Notes: generated by a model not told the origin, from the sequence alone. 48,395 nucleotides of DNA from Wolbachia endosymbiont of Cylisticus convexus (GCF_003344345.1 NZ_QPIP01000003.1:1-48395), one strand, 5' to 3'. Shown: positions 1-9,371, counted from the first letter of the stretch. Numbers and translations: made by a program.

Positions 1-244
1 CTTTCTTGTCATTCAAGTAGCTGACCACTGGTTCCTTTATGGTGGTGTCATGCCAATGCTCAGACACTGGCATCCAGTTAAATTTACGTAGTATAAAAGT
101 AATCAATGTTTCTGATGAAAGCTGGATTCCAGTGTCAGCTACTTTCATGACAAGATAAAGGCTACTCGGATGACATTATGGAAGCTAGAATGACAAGAAA
201 GGAAGCACTGGCTTTCACATTAGCCACTCCCCTGAACAGATACA
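1..244. repeat. partial MITE-like palindromic element, right end
   Basis: This gene-free stretch matches the right part of the complete element at 4338-4563. It holds an inner inverted unit (46-152) that begins TGTCATGCCAATG and ends with TTTCATGACA, then the same tail (TGACAAGAAAGGAAGCACTGG, a stretch ending in ATTAGCCA). It closes with the terminal sequence CTGAACAGATACA at 232-244, identical to the right end of the full copy. The left end would lie before base 1, and the first 30 bases resemble another half arm. It is non-coding as far as I can see. Bases 245-304 show nothing recognisable. Confidence 0.65.
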
Positions 245-304
245 TGTAATTTTATACGTAATAAAGATGAAATGTGACCTTAGCCAAAAAAAGCGGCAGA
301 AAAG

Positions 305-1198
305 TTAACGCGTTCTAGACGTAACTTTACTAAGTACCACTTCTTTTAATTCTTTAGTAAGTTTGCCACTATCCAAAGTGTCATTATGAGAACCCCACAG
401 ATCATCATGAATCTTAATCAGATTACCATTTAATAATGGATCACCTCTTATCGCATTTGCCAACTGTGCAGGCAATGGTATTAAGCGGTCTCCTGCGTGG
501 TTAATAACCACTATTGGCATTTTCTCATTTTGTGACTTTCGCAAATTATCTACTATGTCAAATTCTAAATTGAGGGCCTTTAGAATTCCTTTTAATAGGA
601 ATGAAGGCAGTATACTCAAAATTTTCGTCTGAGGCATTGGAAAATGCTTTACTGCTGTATGAAAAGAACTAAAGGCGCTAGTAAAAACAATGCCTCCAAG
701 TTTAACATCTCTATTCGCAAAATGCCTTAACACTTCCGATGCAATTGCTCCTCCAAAAGAATGACCGAAAAGTACAATATTTTCGGATTTTACACCTTTA
801 TCTATTAATTGACTAATTTGCTCTATTGAAGACTTAGATAAGCTTTGATTCTTATTTAGAAAAGGAATCATGAGTAGCAACATAGATAAAAAAACACAAG
901 CTAAAGCTGCTAAGACTGCCAACAGGGCTGTTCTAGCTGTTATTCGATTGGTAAGTAGTATTACAGCAGGTAGCAATATGGACGTTCCTAAACATACGAG
1001 ACTGGCTAAGGCATAAGGTATATAATTTTGAAATGCAGCAGGGTATTTGTGTGCATGAGTGTGAAAATTAGGTTTACCGTGGGGGTGCATGAGCTCAGAT
1101 TGCATCTCTTCACAGAATGCAGTTGCATTTTCATAATCGTCTCCTAATCCATGAAAGAATATAAGATGTATTTCGTTTCCTTTAGTATTGGGCATCAT
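305..1198 (-). CDS. alpha/beta hydrolase family membrane protein
   Basis: A 297-residue protein with an alpha/beta-hydrolase fold. The N-terminus has a FFHGLGD oxyanion-type motif (about 14-20). GHSFGGA (about 143-149) is the nucleophile elbow with its serine, and a late Asp (NHAGDRLIPL) and His (WGSHND) complete a plausible triad. Two hydrophobic segments (about 58-80 and 89-112) are inserted between the first strand and the nucleophile, so the enzyme is probably held in the inner membrane. Substrate is unknown; such proteins are usually esterases, lipases or thioesterases. The gene starts ATGATG, so the first or second Met may be used; AAAGG lies directly upstream. It stands alone between repeats and the ankyrin gene. 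Confidence 0.75.
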   Translation of the reverse strand: MMPNTKGNEIHLIFFHGLGDDYENATAFCEEMQSELMHPHGKPNFHTHAHKYPAAFQNYIPYALASLVCLGTSILLPAVILLTNRITARTALLAVLAALACVFLSMLLLMIPFLNKNQSLSKSSIEQISQLIDKGVKSENIVLFGHSFGGAIASEVLRHFANRDVKLGGIVFTSAFSSFHTAVKHFPMPQTKILSILPSFLLKGILKALNLEFDIVDNLRKSQNEKMPIVVINHAGDRLIPLPAQLANAIRGDPLLNGNLIKIHDDLWGSHNDTLDSGKLTKELKEVVLSKVTSRTR

Positions 1199-1303
1199 CC
1201 TTTTTATAGAACACTATCAATTATATACTATTATTAAAATTTCGCTAAGCTTTTTTTACATTAACTAGCGAAATGACAATCTTAAAATGCTTGCAAGATC
1301 TAC

Positions 1304-2473
1304 TTACATCAAGTTGCATGAAGTTTTCTTCGTACATCCTTTTTGTTTTTCTTGTTCACTACAACTAGGGTCTTTTAAACTCGAAGAAGGCAACTTACTC
1401 CAAAACTTATTGTCTTTACGTGCTCCCCATTCTCCAAGAATTTCAACCATTTCACAATATTTAAATTTCTCAGCTACCTCTAATGGTGTTCTTCCAGAAT
1501 GGCCTTTATAATTCAGATCTGCTCCATTGTCTTTACAAAATTCAGCAATTTTGATATCACGTCTGGCGACAGAACACAAGAGAAGTTCTCCGTATGTTTC
1601 CTTAATCCTATATCCTTTGTTTCGCACAAAATCTTCTACTGTCCTTGCTAAATTTTCTTTGCTTAAACCTTTCTTAAAGCACTCAGAGAGTATATTATGA
1701 CAAAAACCTTCTATTTTACGATAATCTGGCTTTGTTAAATCAGAGGAAGATTTACCACAATACTCATCAGTATCTCCACGTGCGCCCCATTTTTCAAGAG
1801 CTTCAACCATTTGATTTTTTCCATTTACTCTAGCAAGCCACAACGATGTTTTCCCACCATAACTTACATAATCAAGATCTGCTCCGTGATTTTTACAGAA
1901 TTCAGCAACTTGGATCTCACCTTGAGTGGCAGCAATAACCAATAAGCAGCCATATATTTCCTCTTTTTTAGACTCCCATTTATTTCTATTTATAAGATTT
2001 TCTATCATTCTCTCTGCACTTTCTCTATCACCCTGTTTAATGTATGAAAATATATCCTGCCAATATAATCCCATCTTATCCCTAATCTCTCCCTTTTGAC
2101 AGGTGCTTTTTGCCAAAACAGAGAAAGGAGGAGGAATATAATGACTTCTAGAAGGGGAACCAAAAATATCATGAGTGTCCTTTCGTGCTCCCCACTCTTT
2201 TAGAGCTTTAACCATTTGATTGTGTTGATATTGCATAGCAAGCCAGAGTGGTGTCCTTCCATGACAGACTTCACAATCAAGGTTTGCACCTTGATCTTTA
2301 AAAAATTCGGCAATGTCAACTTCTCCTTGCTCAGCAGCTACAGCTAGCAAGTAACCATAAACTTCTTTAGATTCCCATTTATTTTCCTTTATACAACGCT
2401 CTGCAAGTCTTTTTGCACTTTCCTTGTCGCCTTGCTTAATATATGTAAATATTGTCTTCCAATAAAATCTCAT
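1304..2473 (-). CDS. ankyrin-repeat protein with three tandem modules
   Basis: A 389-residue soluble protein made of three related modules, roughly residues 1-102, 134-237 and 251-355. Each has a helical lead (FxYIKQGD followed by a Ser/Ala-rich helix), then YGxLL, an ankyrin-type helix pair (VAEFCKNHGADLDY), a TPLWLA-type repeat and an EWGARKD ending. Modules 1 and 2 are closest; module 3 has diverged in its first helices. The C-terminal 35 residues are polar and Cys/Lys rich. No signal peptide or membrane segment is seen. Wolbachia encodes many ankyrin proteins, some thought to be secreted into the host; that role is inference here. The partner is unknown. Confidence 0.85.
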   Translation of the reverse strand: MRFYWKTIFTYIKQGDKESAKRLAERCIKENKWESKEVYGYLLAVAAEQGEVDIAEFFKDQGANLDCEVCHGRTPLWLAMQYQHNQMVKALKEWGARKDTHDIFGSPSRSHYIPPPFSVLAKSTCQKGEIRDKMGLYWQDIFSYIKQGDRESAERMIENLINRNKWESKKEEIYGCLLVIAATQGEIQVAEFCKNHGADLDYVSYGGKTSLWLARVNGKNQMVEALEKWGARGDTDEYCGKSSSDLTKPDYRKIEGFCHNILSECFKKGLSKENLARTVEDFVRNKGYRIKETYGELLLCSVARRDIKIAEFCKDNGADLNYKGHSGRTPLEVAEKFKYCEMVEILGEWGARKDNKFWSKLPSSSLKDPSCSEQEKQKGCTKKTSCNLM

Positions 2474-2598
2474 TCCTGAAGCTATGGCTTTTTTTTTGCT
2501 GATCTCTATTCATAACGTCTCCTTGCAACAAACTAGCTGCAGCTCTTCCTCACGCAAAGAGCTAGCTACTTTTATACTCGCCAAATTCTATTGTCAAG

Positions 2599-2800
2599 CA
2601 CACAGCTGTACGAACATTTTGATTCAAGAAGATGTCATTCCAGCGCGTGACGCTGGAATCCAGGAATTTTTTGAGTACGAAAGTTATGCTAAGTTTTTGT
2701 TGGTAAGAAAGGCTGGATTCCAGTGTCAAGCACTGGAATGACAGCAGAAGGAAACACTTGGATGACATTTCCTTACGGATAATTTTCGTACAGCTGTGTG
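2599..2800. repeat. inverted-repeat-bounded palindromic element
   Basis: CACACAGCTGTACGAA at 2599-2614 is the exact reverse complement of TTCGTACAGCTGTGTG at 2785-2800. Between them, 2633-2744 is a copy of the TGTCATTCCAG...CACTGGAATGACA unit also found at 46-152 and 4403-4506. A further copy of the outer end (GTACAGCTGTGTGTCA) occurs at about 2836-2851, so the ends belong to their own repeat family. The whole 2474-2928 gap between the ankyrin gene and cutA contains only this repeat material; the short open frames across it look like chance. Short palindromic repeats of this type are common between Wolbachia genes. Confidence 0.6.
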
Positions 2801-2928
2801 TCAGCTACTCGGATGACATCTTCAATTTCTGTACAGCTGTGTGTCAAGTACTGGAGAAGTCTCTTTTATTTTCTCTTGATGAATAAATCTAAGTGGAGTA
2901 TAGTGAAAGTGCATTTATGTGGCGTTTA

Positions 2929-3256
2929 ATGAGCAATTTAGTTTTAGTCTATATAACTTTTTCAAGCTTGAAAGAGGCTAACTGAAGAATTGTTAAACGA
3001 GAAGTTAATTGTATGTGTAAATATATTTCCTGAAGTAAATTCTCTGTATCTATGGGAAAGTAAAATTAATAGTAGTTGTGAAGTAGCGGCAATTATGAAA
3101 AGCAGGAATGATCAAACTGATGAGATTGTAGAAAAAATCGAAGCAATGCATTCTTATGATCAACCAGCTATTGCGGTAATACCCGTAGGAAAAGCGAGTA
3201 AATCTTTTACTAATTGGGTTAATAATGTTATTGATATAAACAATATTGGGGTGTAG
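2929..3256 (+). pseudogene. cutA: cutA divalent-cation tolerance protein, frameshifted
   Basis: The CutA family is small (about 105 residues), trimeric, and linked to metal tolerance. Here the first strand is encoded from ATG at 2929 (MSNLVLVYITFSSLKEAN) and stops at TGA 2983-2985. The rest continues in the +1 frame from about 2984: EELLNEKLIVCVNIFPEV, then YLWESKI, MKSRND, and HSYDQPAIAVIPV, all typical CutA motifs. Dropping the T at 2983 would join the two parts, so a small indel broke the gene. A TTG at 2990 could start a shortened protein lacking the first beta strand. The final codons and the TAG stop (3254-3256) lie inside tRNA-Gln. Identification is firm; whether any product is made is unknown. 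Confidence 0.8.
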
Positions 3257-3318
3257 CCAAGTGGTAAGGCAGCGGTTTTTGATACCGCCACGCGAAGGTT
3301 CGAATCCTTCCACCCCAG
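3247..3318 (+). tRNA. tRNA-Gln (anticodon UUG)
   Basis: A complete cloverleaf can be drawn. The acceptor stem TGGGGTG pairs with CACCCCA (3311-3317), and G73 is followed by CCA at 3319-3321, so the CCA end is present in the DNA. The anticodon stem GCGGT/ACCGC closes the loop TTTTGAT, giving anticodon TTG at 3279-3281. The T stem GAAGG/CCTTC carries loop TTCGAAT. It reads CAA and CAG codons as glutamine. The 5' end overlaps the last ten bases of the cutA frame, and an unknown membrane gene begins about 20 bases downstream. Confidence 0.95.
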
Positions 3319-3339
3319 CCATATTGAAGTGTGTGTGAA

Positions 3340-3885
3340 ATGATATCACTTTTTTATAAATTAAGGTTGTTAAATTACATACTGGGCAGCTTGAAAGATA
3401 TAGTTGTAAAGCTATTTCTTTTCACGATGTATCTTTATACATCCAGCATTATGCTCATGTTTCTCACCAATGGCTTTTGGTATGCTGTAGAATTTAGCTC
3501 TTTCAAAAATGCATTTTACCATTTGTATCAATATTTAAAATGGTATTATGAAAATAGAGGTGATTTGGGTTATGGAGTTTCTATTAGAATATTAGTAGCG
3601 TTCCTTATTCCGCATTTTCTCTACAAATTATTTCCTAGCACAGGCTGGAAGTCTTTTTTAAAGGAAAAGATATTTCAGATACTTAGCGCAAGAAGAAAAA
3701 AGAGTAGTAAACCAAATGGTAGTAGTTATGGTTATAGTAATAAGAACAATTATGGTAACAATAATTTTCAAGAGGCGGAACAGAAAGTGAACATGATAAA
3801 GCAGATATTAATCAAAGATATAGAGGAAGCTATAGACAAAAGATTACATGATATTTTTTTTGGTGAAAGGGGTAAACCTCATTAA
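3340..3885 (+). CDS. unknown membrane protein
   Basis: About 181 residues from ATG at 3340; an in-frame GTG three codons earlier is possible. Hydrophobic stretches lie near residues 17-41 (VVKLFLFTMYLYTSSIMLMF) and 77-93 (ISIRILVAFLIPHFLY-like), suggesting two membrane spans. A basic patch (ARRKKSSK) is followed by a Ser/Gly/Tyr/Asn-rich linker (SSYGYSNKNNYGNNN), then a charged amphipathic C-terminal helix (KQILIKDIEEAIDKRL). I do not recognise a family. It sits just after tRNA-Gln and converges on the small gene at 3893. Confidence 0.6.
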   Translation: MISLFYKLRLLNYILGSLKDIVVKLFLFTMYLYTSSIMLMFLTNGFWYAVEFSSFKNAFYHLYQYLKWYYENRGDLGYGVSIRILVAFLIPHFLYKLFPSTGWKSFLKEKIFQILSARRKKSSKPNGSSYGYSNKNNYGNNNFQEAEQKVNMIKQILIKDIEEAIDKRLHDIFFGERGKPH

Positions 3886-3892
3886 AAAGGTT

Positions 3893-4180
3893 TTATCTAG
3901 TAAGGCCTTTTAAAATTGGCTGTATTTTGTTTTTTACGTATAACGGATCACAGTCAGCCAGTATACATGTTTCAACAAAATCTTGACTAAAGTCTGATAG
4001 CCAGGAAATTGCTTTACGTTTCTCTACCAAGCTTTCTGTTTTTTTACAGTTACTTGCTGCATCAGCCATTGCCTGTGCTATCACTGATTGCCACAGTATA
4101 CAGTACCGTTGTATATCATCTAAAGTACTATTTGCTTCGTAATGGTGAAAAAATTCTTTAAAATTGAAGTTATTTGACAT
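3893..4180 (-). CDS. small conserved protein, possibly phage-derived
   Basis: 95 residues from ATG at 4178-4180. I chose this start because AGAGG lies six bases upstream; a longer frame to 4285 would run into repeat-like DNA. The middle and end read WQSVIAQAMADAA, KAISWLSDF, and DFVETCILADCDPLYVKNKI. This resembles small helical proteins often found in alphaproteobacterial prophages and gene-transfer regions, which share a WL..s.DF..vC.lA..DP..V pattern. That resemblance is from memory and is weak. No catalytic motif is visible. It converges with the gene ending at 3885, eight bases away. Confidence 0.55.
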   Translation of the reverse strand: MSNNFNFKEFFHHYEANSTLDDIQRYCILWQSVIAQAMADAASNCKKTESLVEKRKAISWLSDFSQDFVETCILADCDPLYVKNKIQPILKGLTR

Positions 4181-4337
4181 TATGTACCTCTTTAAGTTGA
4201 AAATTAAGATTTGAAATAGGGAATTTGTGCGAACGTTGTCTGCTGAAACGAGTGTCATGCAAGCCTTTATGACAGTCAGTGTCAAATCTGGACGACGCCA
4301 TTTATTGTTTCATGTAAGCTATAAATATTTAATAAAT

Positions 4338-4563
4338 TGTATCTGTTCAGCAGAGTGGCAAAACAAGGTAGACGAGAAAAGACAACTATAGGAACAAATG
4401 GGTGTCATGCCAGTGCGTGACACTGGCATCCAGTCCTTTTGCACAAAAAACGTTGTAAAGTGTTTACCAACTTAGTTGGATCCCAGTGTCAAGCACTGGC
4501 ATGACAAGAAAGGGAGCACTGGTTTCAGTATTTTTACATTAGCCATGTATCTGAACAGATACA
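4338..4563. mobile_element. 226-bp MITE-like element with TIRs and TSD
   Basis: The ends are perfect 13-base inverted repeats: TGTATCTGTTCAG (4338-4350) and CTGAACAGATACA (4551-4563). Both are flanked directly by ATAAAT (4332-4337 and 4564-4569), which looks like a 6-bp target duplication. Inside is a second inverted unit, 4403-4506, bounded by TGTCATGCCAGTG and CACTGGCATGACA, with its own hairpins. No coding capacity is seen, so it would need a transposase from elsewhere. A second copy of the right end is at 1-244. Only the inner unit recurs at 2633-2744. Confidence 0.75.
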
Positions 4564-4569
4564 ATAAAT

Positions 4570-4865
4570 TTACTAATTAAAAAAAGGCAAAGAATCCCCG
4601 GAGTAGCTCACTCTTTATTTTAAAATTTGACGTTAGGTGATGTCTTAAACAGCGTTTTTCAGCTTGTGTAGGGAAAAACCCAAAATTTTTATAAAGACAT
4701 AGGATGCACATAGTGCAAAAATAGTACGCCAAATACAAATCTTCTTGTCATTTTAATCTGCACAGATTGGGAAGTTAAATAATATAGCTTCACTTTCATG
4801 GTAAGAAAAATAGCGAGGTTTGTCAAGTAGCTTCAGCCAACTGCCTATTTAGATGTCCCACACTG
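4570..4865. other. non-coding gap upstream of hemB stop
   Basis: About 300 bases between the MITE-like element and the hemB stop codon. There is no credible open frame. Short inverted motifs are present, such as CAGCGTTTTTCAGCTTGTG, but no hairpin with a T tract that I would call a terminator for hemB. The text looks like old repeat material, but I found no second copy in this window. Confidence 0.4.
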
Positions 4866-5864
4866 CTAAGCAGATACCAAATTTTTTGCAACATCAAGTG
4901 CAGCGTAAGTGAATATTGCACTTGCACCCGCACGTTTAAAACCAATCAAAGATTCATAAATCACCTTGTCATAATCTAGCCAGCCATTATTTGCAGCAGC
5001 TTTTATCATTGCGTACTCACCGCTTACTTGGTAAGCAAAAATCGGAAAATTAAACTTATCACTTGCTGTTTTGATAATATCCAAATATGGCATGCCTGGT
5101 TTAATCATAATAAAATCTGCACCTTCATTTATATCCATTTCAATTTCGCACATTGCTTCGTGCGCATTTTTATAATCCATTTGATAACCACTTTTGTCTA
5201 TAGAATGTGATAGCCCACATGAACCAACGACTTGCCTGAATGGAGCATAGAAACTAGAGCAATATTTCACCGCATAAGATAATATTAATACGTCTTGAAA
5301 GTTATTATCATCTAATGATTTTCTGATTCTTCCTATTCTACCATCCATCATATCAGAAGGAGCAACTATATCACATCCTGCTTTCGCTAGAGCAAGCGCT
5401 TGCTTACACAATACTGATACAGTTTCATCATTTTCTACATCCACCTGATTGCCTTTTAAAATGCCGTCATGGCCATGAATAGTGTATGGATCCAATGCAA
5501 CATCTGCAATAATACCAATTTCAGGTACCTTTAATTTTACAGCACAAATTGCTTTGCAGATTAAGTTGTCAGAATTATATGCTCCCTCAGCGTTTTCAGA
5601 TTTTAGTTTACTATCAACTACAGGAAAAATTGCAACAGCATTAATTCCTAAATCTTTAGCTTCCTTAACTATAGACACTAATTCATCTATTGAATAACAC
5701 TTTATGCCTGGTAAGCCAGAAATTGGTTCAGTTATTTCTTCTCTGTCGTGAACAAACAGAGGAAGAACCAGATCGTTTACTGATAAACTATTTTCACTTG
5801 TTAAATTGCGAACCCATTTGCTCAAGCGCCTGCGTCTTAATCTTGTATTTGGAAAATTAAACAT
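4866..5864 (-). CDS. hemB: delta-aminolevulinic acid dehydratase
   Basis: Porphobilinogen synthase (332 residues) condenses two 5-aminolevulinate molecules in the second common step of heme synthesis, in the cytoplasm. The active-site region [15 protein letters not shown] and the Schiff-base lysine in [14 protein letters not shown] are present. The metal-binding loop reads [14 protein letters not shown]. Relative to the zinc enzyme of E. coli the three cysteines are replaced by Ala, Asp and Asp, which fits the magnesium-type enzymes of alphaproteobacteria. Its start codon overlaps the end of nuoH by eight bases, so it is probably translated with the nuoG-nuoH transcript. An RRRR stretch near the N-terminus (about 9-13) is normal for the family. 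Confidence 0.95.
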   Translation of the reverse strand: MFNFPNTRLRRRRLSKWVRNLTSENSLSVNDLVLPLFVHDREEITEPISGLPGIKCYSIDELVSIVKEAKDLGINAVAIFPVVDSKLKSENAEGAYNSDNLICKAICAVKLKVPEIGIIADVALDPYTIHGHDGILKGNQVDVENDETVSVLCKQALALAKAGCDIVAPSDMMDGRIGRIRKSLDDNNFQDVLILSYAVKYCSSFYAPFRQVVGSCGLSHSIDKSGYQMDYKNAHEAMCEIEMDINEGADFIMIKPGMPYLDIIKTASDKFNFPIFAYQVSGEYAMIKAAANNGWLDYDKVIYESLIGFKRAGASAIFTYAALDVAKNLVSA

Positions 5865-6882
5865 TGGATCCAGGCAAATTCCCAGTAAAGAGCAACACCC
5901 CTGAAATGAGTATCACCCAAAACACTGATATTGGTAGAAATACTTTCCAACCAAGGCGCATTAGCTGATCATATCGATAACGAGGTATTGTTGCTCTAAT
6001 CCAAATAAATACGAATAAAAGTATAACTATCTTCAAAACGAACCAAATTAAACCTGGAATTTTGTAAAGTAAACTGAACTCCAGCGGCGGATACCATCCT
6101 CCTAGAAAGAATATCGTCATCATAGCACTTGCTAGAATCATATTTGCATATTCTCCAAGAAAAAAGAGGGCAAAAGGCATGGATGAATATTCAACGTTAT
6201 ATCCAGAGACAAGCTCTGCTTCAGCTTCTGGTAAATCAAATGGGTGACGATTAGTTTCTGCAAGCAAAGAAATAAAAAATATTGTTCCTATAGGCATTAG
6301 TAGTAAATCAACCCAAAATGGCATATTGTGTTTCGCTACCACCATCTCTCCAAGGTTCAACGTACCAGTTGTAACAACAACTGTAGCAACTATTAAGCCT
6401 ATTGAAACTTCATATGAAATCATCTGAGCAGCTGACCGTATAGCGCCAAGGAATGCATAATTGGAGTTGCTTGACCAGCCTGCAATAATTACGCCGTATA
6501 CTCCCAGCGACGATATAGCTAGCACATAAAGCACTCCAACATTAATATTTGCTATAACCTGAGGAATCACTACTTGCTGGCCATTTTCTACAATTACTTC
6601 AGCACCAAACGGTATAACTGCCCAGGCAATTAATGCCAAGATAAAGGTAAGCATTGGAGCCATAATGAACAGTATGGTGCTCGCTCTAAATGGTATTATC
6701 GGCTCTTTAATCAGTAGCTTAATAGCATCTGCAAATGGCTGCAATAGCCCAAAAGGTCCAACTACACTTGGGCCGTGTCTCAGTTGAATTGCACCAATAA
6801 CCTTACGCTCAAAGTATACCAAGTACGCAACTGAAAGTAGTAGCGGTACTAAAATAAATAAAATATTAACTAGCGTGTTCAT
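5857..6882 (-). CDS. nuoH: NADH-quinone oxidoreductase subunit H
   Basis: The membrane subunit of respiratory complex I that joins the peripheral arm to the proton-pumping arm and helps form the quinone site. It has 341 residues, with about eight hydrophobic segments. Family signatures are visible: [35 protein letters not shown] near the N-terminus (residues about 24-58), and the [25 protein letters not shown] loop (about 210-234) with its conserved acidic residues. Its start lies within the last codons of nuoG (17-base overlap), and hemB starts inside its last codons, which points to one minus-strand transcript. Length is normal. Confidence 0.97.
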   Translation of the reverse strand: MNTLVNILFILVPLLLSVAYLVYFERKVIGAIQLRHGPSVVGPFGLLQPFADAIKLLIKEPIIPFRASTILFIMAPMLTFILALIAWAVIPFGAEVIVENGQQVVIPQVIANINVGVLYVLAISSLGVYGVIIAGWSSNSNYAFLGAIRSAAQMISYEVSIGLIVATVVVTTGTLNLGEMVVAKHNMPFWVDLLLMPIGTIFFISLLAETNRHPFDLPEAEAELVSGYNVEYSSMPFALFFLGEYANMILASAMMTIFFLGGWYPPLEFSLLYKIPGLIWFVLKIVILLFVFIWIRATIPRYRYDQLMRLGWKVFLPISVFWVILISGVLLFTGNLPGSNV

Positions 6883-8914
6883 AAAAAGCTTTAGTACAAT
6901 CTGCCATTATTTTTGAAGCGCGACTTATTGAATCCGTCATATAAAAATTACAATTTTTTAGAGTGAAAGGGATATTACTTAATTTGATCTCATCACAGGC
7001 AATTGATACCCATTTATTTTTTACTACTTGGTCAGCATTTCTAAATTGTGGGCCAATAGCGTCTAATTTCTTCCTCACAAAAAATAAACTATCGTATAAT
7101 AAGGAAAGGCCCAAATATTGGGATAAATTTTTAATAATCAACCAATCTTCCTTTGCTTCACCAGGAGGAAAGACAGCTAAATTTGTTCTTTGCGCTCGAC
7201 CTTCAGTGTTTACATAAGTTGCACATTTTTCTGTATATGCAGCACCAGGCAAGATAACATCTGCTACATGTGCACCCTTATCACCATGATGACCTTGATA
7301 AATTACGAATGTATTTTCTAATTTTGATGTATCAATTTCATCTGCACCAAGAAGATAAACAACTTCTATTTCACCACTTTCTGCATATTGCAATATTTGA
7401 TTAATATCCCTTTCGCCTTTTTTAGGAACAAACCCAATATCTAGCCCACCAACTCTTGCTGCAGCTTTATGCAGCACATTAAAGCCATTCCAGTCATCCC
7501 TGACCATGTTAAATTTTTCTGCAATTTTGCCAGCTAGAACTAGAACTGATTCAGAATCGTCTCTTATCAACGCATCTTGACCGATAATTAGCATAGGATT
7601 CTGAGCCGCACTCAGTAACTCACAGAATTTATGATTTCCCTCTGCTATCTCGTTTAGAATGTTTGGGTCATCACCTAATCTTTCAACATTATATAGATAT
7701 TCAATATTAGGACCAACACTTGCAATAGTGAAGCCACTTTGTAAATATCTCTTTCTCAATCTTACATTAATGATCGGTGCTTCTATCCTTGGATTTGTAT
7801 TTATAAGCAGGCACAAATCTGCATTTTCTATACCTTCAATAGTGGTATTGAACACATATGACCCACGATTACTTGGTATAAGCTTTGCACCATCTTGCCT
7901 ACAGTCTATATTCCCCGAGCCGAGCTTCTGCATCACTTCTTTGAGTAGAAGCATAGACTCACAATCTGCTAAATCACCTGCAATTGCAGCTATTTTATTT
8001 GATTTTGTATTCTTTAATTTCTTTGCAGCAATAGTTAATGCTTCATTCCAATCAACTGGGGCTAATTTACCATCTTTTTTTACATAAGGTCGATCAAGAC
8101 GCTGAACTTTTAGTCCATCGTAGGCAAAGCGGGTTTTATCTGATATCCATTCTTCGTTTACCTCTTCGCTCAGCCTTGGTAATATTCGCATAACTTCCAG
8201 GCCACGATAATCAACTCTAATGCTACTTCCCACAGCATCTAGCACATCTATAGTTTCGCAGTGTGATAGCTCCCATGAACGTGCCGTAAAGGAGTAAGGC
8301 TTTGAAGTTAAAGCTCCTACCGGGCAGAGATCTATGATATTTCCGGATAATTCAGAACTAATATGCCTTTTTATGTAAGTGCTAATCTCTACATTTTCTC
8401 CCCTTCCGATTCCTCCAAGTTCATTTGTACCTGCAACATCGGACAAAAACCTAACACACCGAGTGCAATGAATGCACCTATTCATCGCAGTTTCAATCAG
8501 TGGTCCGAAGTGTTTTTTTTGCACAGCCCTCTTATGCTCATCAAGTCTGCTGTTTCCTTTCCCATAAGTCATCGTGATATCTTGCAAATCGCATTCACCA
8601 CCTTGATCGCAAATTGGGCAATCAAGCGGGTGGTTAATTAGCAAAAACTCAAGCACACCTTCACGTGCTTTTTTAACCTTAGGGGTATCAGTGTGGATAA
8701 CCATCCCTTCTGTAACTGGCATTGCACAAGAGGCTACTGGTTTTGGAGGTCCACCCTCGACTTCAACCAAACACATTCTGCAGTTACCAGCAATTGCTAA
8801 ACGCTCATGATAACAAAAACGTGGAATTTCAACGCCCACGACTTCACAAGCTTGAATTATAGTGAGCCCATACTCTACTTCACATTCCTTAGAATTAATA
8901 GTAACTTTAACCAC
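6866..8914 (-). CDS. nuoG: NADH-quinone oxidoreductase subunit G
   Basis: The large iron-sulfur subunit of complex I (about 682 residues). The N-terminal 2Fe-2S ferredoxin domain has [15 protein letters not shown], followed by the [18 protein letters not shown] and [10 protein letters not shown] clusters in the first 160 residues. A molybdopterin-oxidoreductase-like domain follows and is shorter than in E. coli, as is usual in alphaproteobacteria. I favour the GTG at 8912-8914, giving [16 protein letters not shown], because the ferredoxin strand starts there; a GTG seven codons earlier (8935) is also open. The gene overlaps nuoH by 17 bases. Other nuo subunits are not in the window. Confidence 0.95.
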   Translation of the reverse strand: MVKVTINSKECEVEYGLTIIQACEVVGVEIPRFCYHERLAIAGNCRMCLVEVEGGPPKPVASCAMPVTEGMVIHTDTPKVKKAREGVLEFLLINHPLDCPICDQGGECDLQDITMTYGKGNSRLDEHKRAVQKKHFGPLIETAMNRCIHCTRCVRFLSDVAGTNELGGIGRGENVEISTYIKRHISSELSGNIIDLCPVGALTSKPYSFTARSWELSHCETIDVLDAVGSSIRVDYRGLEVMRILPRLSEEVNEEWISDKTRFAYDGLKVQRLDRPYVKKDGKLAPVDWNEALTIAAKKLKNTKSNKIAAIAGDLADCESMLLLKEVMQKLGSGNIDCRQDGAKLIPSNRGSYVFNTTIEGIENADLCLLINTNPRIEAPIINVRLRKRYLQSGFTIASVGPNIEYLYNVERLGDDPNILNEIAEGNHKFCELLSAAQNPMLIIGQDALIRDDSESVLVLAGKIAEKFNMVRDDWNGFNVLHKAAARVGGLDIGFVPKKGERDINQILQYAESGEIEVVYLLGADEIDTSKLENTFVIYQGHHGDKGAHVADVILPGAAYTEKCATYVNTEGRAQRTNLAVFPPGEAKEDWLIIKNLSQYLGLSLLYDSLFFVRKKLDAIGPQFRNADQVVKNKWVSIACDEIKLSNIPFTLKNCNFYMTDSISRASKIMADCTKAFYEHAS

Positions 8915-8919
8915 AACTA

Positions 8920-9132
8920 TTATACAGCTTCCCACTTTATAGGATTGCCGCTTATCTCATCTTCAACCAGATTGCCGTTGTCATATTGAGCAGACATATA
9001 ATTCATGCGCGAGTCACGATCTATATATCTAACAGGTTTTACCGGTTTATCTTTATACATTTTTTGCTCGGCTTTCTTACGCTGAGTAGGGTTATTTTTA
9101 CTAGCTGTCTTTGCTTTCCCACCTGCTGCCAT
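8920..9132 (-). CDS. small basic protein of unknown function
   Basis: 70 residues with a Lys/Ala-rich start (GGKAKTASKNNPTQRKKAEQKMYKDKPVKPVRYIDRDSR region) and an acidic end (LVEDEISGNPIKWEAV). TAGGAG lies about five bases before the ATG, a strong ribosome-binding site, which supports real translation. There is no membrane segment or known motif. It lies directly upstream of nuoG (its stop is within a few bases of the nuoG start), so it may share the nuoG-nuoH-hemB transcript. Bases 9133-9371 behind it hold only half of a palindromic repeat arm (ATTCCAGTGCTTGAC at about 9264) and no gene. Confidence 0.7.
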   Translation of the reverse strand: MAAGGKAKTASKNNPTQRKKAEQKMYKDKPVKPVRYIDRDSRMNYMSAQYDNGNLVEDEISGNPIKWEAV

Positions 9133-9371
9133 ATAAACTCCTAAAAACTTCTCATTTTATTTTAACACTTAAGTATATAGCGTCAATATTTAATAACTTT
9201 AAAATTTCAATAAATCTCTTATTTGTAATTATTGTTTAAATAAAAAGTTACCCCTTGATATCATTCCAGTGCTTGACCAGAAAAAAAGAAATATGTATCA
9301 GCTACTTTCATTTGCTGCGCCTCGAAAATAAACGTTCATGTAGCCAAGCCATAAATCCAGTATAAAGACCT

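Noticed and set aside
1287..1511. Plus-strand 74-residue frame over the ankyrin gene end
   Set aside because: It lies antisense within the ankyrin coding region and has no ribosome-binding site or family features.
2484..2768. Two opposite short frames of 85 and 68 residues
   Set aside because: They run through palindromic repeat DNA and read differently in each repeat copy, so they are chance frames.
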